Assembly (NCBI GenBank): GCA_964473155.1
Contig: CAYYNT010000114.1
Span: 1 to 7,457 of the forward strand
Reading direction: 5' to 3'
Origin: JAJFUG01 sp964473155
GTDB lineage: Bacteria; Gemmatimonadota; Glassbacteria; GWA2-58-10
Length of the DNA: 7,457 bases
Below, piece after piece: positions 5,506-7,457 of this stretch; position 1 is the stretch's first letter; each line of letters opens with the position of its first letter. Both the position numbers and the translations under genes were made by a program. Below the pieces are notes generated by a model. The model was given only the letters and a program-made list of their open reading frames with translations. It searched no databases and was not told the origin of the DNA.

Positions 5506-7457
5506 TCAGTTCCCGCCGATCACGAGCATCACGCGGTGCAGGTGGTTGCGGTGAAGCTGAAAAGCCTGCCTCAGCAGTTCCTTCCCGTAGCGATGATCCG
5601 GCTGCCAGAAAAAGCTGTAGGATTCGTTTTTCAGGGCCAGCTCGATTCGGCTGCCCGCCGGGCAGGACCGGCTGATAAGAAGACTTGAGGTGTGGTCCTG
5701 CGAGCTTGTCCACTCACGCTCTTTCGCCTGGGCGATATCTCCCGCGACCGTAACACCCTCGCCGCAACTTAGAACTTTTGTGCGATGCCAGGTGTTCTTG
5801 TCCAGAGGATCGAGGCCCTGGGGCGTCCTGACCCATATGGTCACCTCCTCGCCCGGTTCGGCGACACCGTCGCCGTCGCCCCGGCCCTCCTCCACTGCCG
5901 CCTCATAGGCCGAGCCGCCGCCCTGGTTTCCGCGCTGACGGAAAACAGGCAGGCTGAGCTTGCGTCCATCGAAAACGATGAGCGAATCCGGCTCTGTCAG
6001 CGGGGTCGGCAGCACCCGGACATCGATCCGGTAATCCTGTCCATACCAGCCCTTCCAGGTGACATGCAGGTTCAGACGGCAATGCGCAAGGTCGCCGCTG
6101 CCGGAGACGAATCTCTGGCTGAACCGCCCGCTCAGATCGATCACCTCTCCCGGAGCCATTGAATCGACCACCACCTCCCCGCCCTCAAGACTGACTGTCG
6201 GATACTCGCTGGAAAGAGAGAAGCGCAGATCCCGCACTGTCATGTCACAGGTGTTCAGGAAGCGGAGCGGAAGGTGCGTAACCTGGTCCGGAAACACAAC
6301 CGGCTCCTCATCCAGACCAAAGGGCAGAAGCATGGGAGCGCGAGCCTCCTGGCCGTTCAGCACCGCGATATCGTGACCTGAGCCGTCCAGAGTGAAAGCA
6401 AGACTCCCGCGCTCGCTTGAACGCAGGTCGTAATACTTTACGCTGCCGTCGCGATGGCTGTAATCCATGACCCGGTAGAGCTTGCCGTTGCCATAGGCCT
6501 CCGGCGTGGTGATCAGGATTGCCTTTCCCTCCACCGGGGGACCATCCGGCGCCCAGGCCCGTGTGAACACCCGCATGTATCCATGCTGGACGCCGCGCAG
6601 ACAGACATAGGCCGGCTTTTTTCCGTTAACCTGCACTTGATATCCCCAGACAGAAAAATGCGGCCAGGCGTTGTCGTGGTCGAAACTTACGGGGATATCC
6701 GCCAGAAGGTTGTCACTGAAAGCCTGCATGTGGAAATCAAGGGTTTCAGCCAGGCCATTGACCCAGTGACGGTGGTATTCCTCCTGGCGGAAACTGTAAT
6801 CGATTTCAGGGGTGCGGGAATATACATCGTTCAACTCCATGTGGTACTGGCTGATATAGTCCCCGCTGGCCCGGATCAGACGGATTTTCTGGCTGCCGTT
6901 GTTCCTGATATGGTCTTTAAGAAAATACAAAACGCGAGCCTCCGGCGGCCCGACCCAGAACTCGTGGCCCGGGTTGTAGCTGCTGGCGCTGCCGATTATA
7001 TCCGGATATCTTCCAGCCAGATACAGCGACATGAACCCGCCCATGGACAGCCCGCAGGTGGCGCGGTGCTGACGGTCGGAGATGGTGCGGAAAGTGCTGT
7101 CGATATGCGCCGCCAGTTCAAGGAAATATGGCCCGAAATCCATCTCGCCCGACTGGGATTGGATATCGTAAGGGCTTCCGCTGTAGAAGGATGAGTAGTT
7201 CTTCTCTACGTATCCATCCCATCGCACGGCGATAATATCATGTTTTTTTACATAGTCGATCATGTCCGGCAGAGAAACCTGCTGGCTGGCATCGCCGTAC
7301 GGCTCACCGCAGTATCGCGAACTGTGGCCGTGGAAATAGTAGACCACCGGATAGCGCTTGCCGCTGGTTTCATAGTCCGAGGGCAGGATTATCCGGTAGT
7401 GACGCCACTGCTTGAAGGTTTCGCTCCAGTGAGTGCAGTCCTGGAAATCGGCGGAGG
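5506..7457 (-). CDS. Putative esterase (alpha/beta hydrolase) with beta-rich C-terminal modules, 5' end outside window
   Basis: The frame is open to the right window edge, so the true start and any signal peptide are missing; 649 residues are visible (numbered from the first full codon at 7455). Residues 1 to about 255 form an esterase-D-like alpha/beta hydrolase (PF00756 type): RIILPSDY (21-28), YPVVYYFHGH (35-44, oxyanion-side strand), and the nucleophile elbow GLSMGG (135-140) with Ser137. Asp199 in SGDYIS and His228 or His230 in YHRHW are likely triad partners. The remaining roughly 390 residues are beta-rich. Residues 379-483 resemble a CARDB/Ig-like module (TVRDLRFSLSS, then SMAPGEVIDLSG). 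A GDGDGVAEPGE stretch (about 526-536), common in secreted proteins, opens another beta region. I infer an exported carbohydrate-ester or peptide esterase. An internal GTG at 7347 falls inside the hydrolase fold and is not a start. It is convergent with the small membrane-protein gene. Confidence 0.85.
   Translation of the reverse strand, partial: SADFQDCTHWSETFKQWRHYRIILPSDYETSGKRYPVVYYFHGHSSRYCGEPYGDASQQVSLPDMIDYVKKHDIIAVRWDGYVEKNYSSFYSGSPYDIQSQSGEMDFGPYFLELAAHIDSTFRTISDRQHRATCGLSMGGFMSLYLAGRYPDIIGSASSYNPGHEFWVGPPEARVLYFLKDHIRNNGSQKIRLIRASGDYISQYHMELNDVYSRTPEIDYSFRQEEYHRHWVNGLAETLDFHMQAFSDNLLADIPVSFDHDNAWPHFSVWGYQVQVNGKKPAYVCLRGVQHGYMRVFTRAWAPDGPPVEGKAILITTPEAYGNGKLYRVMDYSHRDGSVKYYDLRSSERGSLAFTLDGSGHDIAVLNGQEARAPMLLPFGLDEEPVVFPDQVTHLPLRFLNTCDMTVRDLRFSLSSEYPTVSLEGGEVVVDSMAPGEVIDLSGRFSQRFVSGSGDLAHCRLNLHVTWKGWYGQDYRIDVRVLPTPLTEPDSLIVFDGRKLSLPVFRQRGNQGGGSAYEAAVEEGRGDGDGVAEPGEEVTIWVRTPQGLDPLDKNTWHRTKVLSCGEGVTVAGDIAQAKEREWTSSQDHTSSLLISRSCPAGSRIELALKNESYSFFWQPDHRYGKELLRQAFQLHRNHLHRVMLVIGGN

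Noticed and set aside
6454..7194. 246-residue plus-strand open frame opposite the esterase
   Set aside because: It is a shadow of the esterase; the catalytic GLSMGG elbow and the long intact frame on the minus strand decide the coding strand.

Overview
The window is a stretch of GC-rich bacterial chromosome with clear Shine-Dalgarno sequences and compact gene spacing. It holds six protein-coding genes and one strong intrinsic terminator. I see no rRNA, tRNA, CRISPR array, insertion sequence or phage gene. The gene mix (a PIG-L deacetylase, a divergent URO-D-fold protein, a large esterase with beta-rich C-terminal modules and a GDG..EPGE motif, and a helical lipoprotein) is what one meets in uncultivated heterotrophic bacteria of FCB-like or related candidate phyla. 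That placement is an impression, not a demonstration.

Layout from left to right. (1) A plus-strand pair, positions 117-2052: tag, encoding DNA-3-methyladenine glycosylase I, followed after 4 bases by a group II PLP-dependent decarboxylase/aminotransferase-like enzyme. (2) A convergent minus-strand gene, 2184-2789, for a small helical lipoprotein of DUF4398-like character, ended by a hairpin plus T-tract terminator at 2105-2141. (3) A non-coding gap, 2790-3038, holding the lipoprotein leader and a candidate operator-like inverted repeat. (4) A minus-strand pair transcribed leftward, 5098 to 3039: a URO-D-superfamily protein followed 47 bases later by a PIG-L-type deacetylase. (5) A divergent plus-strand gene, 5268-5498, for a 76-residue protein with two membrane segments, behind a plausible sigma70-like promoter. 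(6) A minus-strand putative esterase, 5506 to the right edge, cut at its 5' end by the window.

The genes fall into separate transcription units and do not form one obvious pathway. The most cohesive pair is the URO-D-like protein plus the PIG-L deacetylase, which may act on the same unknown substrate route. In the URO-D-like protein the usual zinc-ligand positions of the cobalamin methyltransferase branch appear replaced, and it also lacks the N-terminal signature of true uroporphyrinogen decarboxylase, so its chemistry is open. The PIG-L protein has a variant of the metal motif. I did not find a convincing new defence, mobile or regulatory system; the findings are modest leads.
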